Source of the DNA: Candidatus Portiera sp.
GTDB taxonomy: Bacteria; Pseudomonadota; Gammaproteobacteria; CBDBNL01; JAAOII01
Reading direction: 5' to 3'
Assembly: GCA_015163845.1 (NCBI GenBank)
Contig: JAAOII010000163.1
Location: 1 to 9,101, forward strand
Length of the DNA: 9,101 bases
The notes beneath the pieces were generated by a model. It worked only from the letters and a program-made list of their open reading frames with translations. It was not told where the DNA came from and did no database searches. This document shows positions 6,435 through 9,101 of the stretch, piece after piece. A program made the translations under genes and the position numbers. Position 1 is the first letter of the stretch. Each line of letters opens with the position of its first letter.

Positions 6435-6440
6435 TATATT
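6435..6440 (+). promoter_or_regulatory. -10 element placing +1 on the trmB ATG
   Basis: TATATT followed by AATAGA and then ATG: the same 6-nt spacing as at the outer-membrane gene, giving a leaderless trmB message. If TATATA (6433-6438) is used instead, TTGAAT at 6409-6414 lies 18 bp upstream as a partial -35, and the leader would be 1-2 nt. No Shine-Dalgarno is present. A 5-bp inverted repeat (TCAGC 6381-6385, GCTGA 6399-6403) in the same gap is too weak to call a terminator. Confidence 0.5.
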
Positions 6441-6446
6441 AATAGA

Positions 6447-7247
6447 ATGACAGGCAAAAAAACTAAACCAGTAGCAACTGCAAAAATTAGCAAGGATATT
6501 AACTCCTCTAACAAAGAAGGAGATGTGGCTAAAAAGCAACTAAATAGCTATACTATAAGAAGCAGAAATAGCACTGCCAAGCATAAATTCATTAGCACTC
6601 ATGGTGGTGGCCTAGTTGTTAATTATCAGACGGGAACAACCAATTGGCTAAAGCGACTGGGTAATATAACAATCGCAGGAATTGTCCAAGATAAGGCAGA
6701 CCTCGATGATCCTGGCAAATTAGTGGTGGAGATTGGTTTTGGTGGCGGAGATGTATTAGTGAGTCAAGCACTAAGTAGACCTCTGGACTTATTCATAGGC
6801 ATAGAGGTTTATCCAACTGGAATTGCTCGGGTTCTCAAGAAAATAAAGGATAATAACATGACCAATGTATCATTAATTCAGCATGATGCTTTAGAAGCCC
6901 TGCGTGATATGTTTGAGGATGATATATTAGATGAGATACGCGTGCTTTTCCCAGATCCTTGGCCTAAAAAGAAGCATCATAAAAGGCGTCTACTTAAAGA
7001 GGACTTCGTCAGAACTATGGTTGCTAAACTGAAGAAAGGAGGGGTTATGCACCTAGCCACTGATTGGCAGGAATATGCTGAAGAGATTATGGATGTCCTG
7101 ACCACTATAGAGAAGGATAAACTTATTAAGAACCTCTTTGAAGGCTATGCCGATGGACGACAAATGTCACGCCCGATTACTAAATTTGAACAGAAGGGGC
7201 TTAATGAAGGCCGGCAGATTTACGAATTCTTATTCGTTAAATTGTAG
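6447..7247 (+). CDS. trmB: tRNA (guanine(46)-N7)-methyltransferase TrmB with Lys-rich N-terminal extension
   Basis: TrmB transfers the methyl of S-adenosylmethionine to N7 of G46 in the tRNA variable loop. The SAM-binding motif is VVEIGFGGGD (93-102), followed by GIEVY (118-122) and HDAL (146-149). The family hallmark FPDPWPKKKHHKRRL (168-182) is intact, as are ATDWQEYA (204-211) and RPITKFEQKG (242-251). The C-terminal LNEGRQIYEFLF has Arg where many relatives have His. At 266 aa it is about 27 residues longer than E. coli TrmB. The extra length is an N-terminal, Lys/Ser/Asn-rich, low-complexity segment (about 1-48) that probably adds a disordered tRNA-contacting tail. The next Met is at residue 138, inside the catalytic domain, and the promoter spacing points to this ATG, so the extension is probably real. 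It converges on tkt. Confidence 0.96.
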   Translation: MTGKKTKPVATAKISKDINSSNKEGDVAKKQLNSYTIRSRNSTAKHKFISTHGGGLVVNYQTGTTNWLKRLGNITIAGIVQDKADLDDPGKLVVEIGFGGGDVLVSQALSRPLDLFIGIEVYPTGIARVLKKIKDNNMTNVSLIQHDALEALRDMFEDDILDEIRVLFPDPWPKKKHHKRRLLKEDFVRTMVAKLKKGGVMHLATDWQEYAEEIMDVLTTIEKDKLIKNLFEGYADGRQMSRPITKFEQKGLNEGRQIYEFLFVKL

Positions 7248-7285
7248 GTCTATATATGTAGCTATGTAAGTAGGAATGCTAATAA

Positions 7286-7301
7286 AACTACTAGAGTAGT
7301 T
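7286..7301. terminator. Possible bidirectional hairpin terminator between trmB and tkt
   Basis: AACTAC (7286-7291) and GTAGTT (7296-7301) form a 6-bp stem with a 4-nt loop. On the minus strand the stem is followed by TTATT, so together with the stem's own TT the 3' side is T-rich (TTTTATT), and the hairpin covers the tkt stop codon. A G-U and an A-U pair can lengthen that stem. On the plus strand (trmB) it is followed by CTTT. The stem is AT-rich and weak. The rest of the 43-bp gap shows nothing else. Confidence 0.4.
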
Positions 7302-9101
7302 CTTTGATGCGGGCGTAGATAGAATCTTCAGTCAAACCGAAATGCTTGAATAACTCGCCAGCTGGAGCTGACATTCCAAAACCATTCATGCCCAAGGTAT
7401 TGTCTGCATACTTTTTCCAGTAATCTGCACTAGCTGCTTCCACTGCTAAACGTTTTGAGTATTCGGTAGCAAATACTTTTTGTTTATAATTATCATCTTG
7501 TTCATCAAATCTTTCACAACAAGGCATGGAAACCAGTCGCACTTTTCGTCCTTCTTGGTTATGTCTTACTACTGCCTGGCGGGCTGGTTCAAGTTCCGAG
7601 CCAGTGGCGATAACAGTGAACTCTGGCGAATCTCCGCCAGAAATTAAAGAGTAACCTCCTTTTATTATGTTATTAATTTGTTCTTCATCCCTCTGTTGGA
7701 AGTTGAGCTTCTGGCGTGAAATAACTAAACTACTCGGGCCAGTTCCTTGTAAAGCATCCAACCAAGCAACTGCTGTCTCCACAGTATCGGCAGGACGCCA
7801 ACTGCGAACATTTGGAGTATGGCGGAGGATGGATAAATGTTCCACTGGTTGATGAGTCGGACCATCTTCACCAACACCTATTGAATCATGACTGAAAATG
7901 AAAACAACTTTGATGTTCATCAAGGCTGCTAAACGCACGGCACTGCGAGAATAATCTAAAAATACTAAGAAAGTTCCGCCATAAGGAATATAGCCCTTAT
8001 GTAAAGAAATACCATTCATTATTGCACTCATGGCTAACTCTCTAACTCCATAGTTGATGTAGTTGCCATGCTTGCCGCTGTTATCAATGGGAGAAACATT
8101 TTTATGTATGGTGTAGTTGGATCCGCCAAGATCTGCTGAACCACCAATAATTTCTGGCGCTAAAGAAGTGAAATGATTGATTGCCTGTAAGGATGCTTGA
8201 CGGCTGGCGATGGACTCTCCTTGTTCGTTTTGTCGTTTGATAAACTCCTCGCTACTTTTGGTAAAAGATTCTGGTAACTTGCCAGATAAACGTCTATCCA
8301 ACTCACTTGCTTCCTGTGAGTTATTTGCTTGATAGCCCTCATATAACTTCTGCCATTCTTCTTGCAGAGAAGTTCCTTTACTCTTCATATCCCATTCACC
8401 ATAAACCTCATCTGGTATGACGAAAGGTGGGTGTTCCCATGATAATTCTTTACGCATTAGGTTAATTTCTTCATCACCCAGGGCAGCTCCATGAGCACCA
8501 GCAGTGTCAACCTTATTGGGTGAGCCATAACCTATGTGGGTCTTGCAGATTATCAATGTTGGTTTAGAATTGTCACTATGTGCTGTGGTAATCGCCTCCT
8601 CTATCTCTTGGTGATTGTGTCCGTCTATGGGACCGATGACATTCCAGTTGTAGGCCTCGAATCTCTGCCTGACATCATCATGGCACCAGTTCTTGACTTC
8701 GCCATCTATGGATATGCCATTGTCATCAAAAAAGCAAATTAGTTTGCCTAAGCCCAAAGTGCCAGCAAGAGAGCAGGCCTCATGAGAGATGCCTTCCATA
8801 AGACATCCATCACCAACAAATACATAGGTGTGATGAGAAATTATATCAAAGCCGTCACGGTTGAATTCGCTAGCTAAATTGCGTTCAGCTAATGCCATAC
8901 CGACAGCATTTGCCAAGCCCTGCCCTAAAGGTCCGGTGGTTGTCTCCACTCCAGGGGTTTCCAGTTCAGGATGCCCCGCTGTAACTGAACCAAATTGCCT
9001 GAAGTTTTTTATGTCTTCTATGCTTATGGCGTAACCACTGAGATGTAGCAAAGCATACAGAAGCATTGAACCATGGCCATTGGATAGCATAAATCTATCG
9101 C
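7291..9101 (-). CDS. tkt: Transketolase (N-terminal ~57 residues outside window)
   Basis: Transketolase is a thiamin-diphosphate enzyme that moves two-carbon ketol units between sugar phosphates in the pentose phosphate pathway (and the Calvin cycle where present). The frame runs to the right edge, where it reads DRF before MLSNGHGSMLLYALLHLSG; this matches the conserved DRFVLSNGHGS of the family, so the ATG at 9090 is internal and not the start. Counting from that Met: GPLGQG (53-58); the ThDP-binding block GDGCLMEGISHE through FFDDNGISIDG (93-130); GYGSPNKVDTAGAHG (187-201); catalytic Glu in GVRELAM (E351); and HDSIGVGEDGPTHQPVEH (401-418). Adding 60 gives the E. coli numbering (H66, E411), so the full protein is about 659 aa, a normal length. 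SMPCCERFDEQD (521-532) replaces the common SMPSTDAFDxQD and looks harmless. Substrate use cannot be narrowed further. Confidence 0.97.
   Translation of the reverse strand, partial: DRFMLSNGHGSMLLYALLHLSGYAISIEDIKNFRQFGSVTAGHPELETPGVETTTGPLGQGLANAVGMALAERNLASEFNRDGFDIISHHTYVFVGDGCLMEGISHEACSLAGTLGLGKLICFFDDNGISIDGEVKNWCHDDVRQRFEAYNWNVIGPIDGHNHQEIEEAITTAHSDNSKPTLIICKTHIGYGSPNKVDTAGAHGAALGDEEINLMRKELSWEHPPFVIPDEVYGEWDMKSKGTSLQEEWQKLYEGYQANNSQEASELDRRLSGKLPESFTKSSEEFIKRQNEQGESIASRQASLQAINHFTSLAPEIIGGSADLGGSNYTIHKNVSPIDNSGKHGNYINYGVRELAMSAIMNGISLHKGYIPYGGTFLVFLDYSRSAVRLAALMNIKVVFIFSHDSIGVGEDGPTHQPVEHLSILRHTPNVRSWRPADTVETAVAWLDALQGTGPSSLVISRQKLNFQQRDEEQINNIIKGGYSLISGGDSPEFTVIATGSELEPARQAVVRHNQEGRKVRLVSMPCCERFDEQDDNYKQKVFATEYSKRLAVEAASADYWKKYADNTLGMNGFGMSAPAGELFKHFGLTEDSIYARIKELL

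Noticed and set aside
8536..8742. Plus-strand open frame inside tkt with a hydrophobic translation
   Set aside because: It mirrors the thiamin-binding region of transketolase; the hydrophobic look comes from the complementary codons.
1..9101. Mobile element, CRISPR, toxin-antitoxin, tRNA or riboswitch
   Set aside because: Coding density is high, gaps are 130 bp or less, and I see no transposase, integrase, repeat array, cloverleaf or att-like repeat.

Overview
The window is AT-rich (about 40% G+C by eye) and densely packed with ordinary bacterial chromosomal genes. It has no insertion sequences, CRISPR arrays, tRNA or rRNA genes, phage genes or other signs of a mobile region. The proteins look proteobacterial, most likely from a low-GC gammaproteobacterium. 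An SMC-type condensin (rather than MukB) argues against the Enterobacterales/Vibrio/Pasteurella group. I cannot name the genus from sequence alone.

Layout, left to right: (1) the 3' end of smc (+), cut by the left edge; (2) mutS (-), convergent with smc; (3) a short-chain dehydrogenase with a pteridine-reductase signature (-), 6 nt upstream of mutS and almost certainly in an operon with it; (4) a predicted outer-membrane beta-barrel protein of unknown function, possibly DUF1207-like (-); (5) a 130-bp divergent intergenic region with promoter elements and small repeats; (6) trhO/yceA, a rhodanese-like tRNA U34 hydroxylase (+), in a short form lacking the family's Cys-rich tail; (7) trmB, tRNA guanine-46 N7-methyltransferase (+); (8) transketolase tkt (-), convergent with trmB and cut by the right edge. 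By function: chromosome condensation and mismatch repair on the left, a pterin reductase and an envelope protein in the middle, two tRNA-modification enzymes next to each other, then central carbon metabolism.

The most distinctive signal is in the promoters. None of the five visible gene starts has a Shine-Dalgarno sequence at a usable distance. All four genes that begin a transcription unit carry TATAAT or TATATT so close to the start codon that the mRNA should be leaderless or have a leader of only a few nucleotides. In two of them (the outer-membrane protein and trmB) the hexamer ends exactly 6 nt before the ATG, which puts +1 on the A of ATG. The one gene internal to an operon, mutS, lacks such a hexamer, as expected. 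I found no previously undescribed defence, mobile or biosynthetic system; the other observations are modest.
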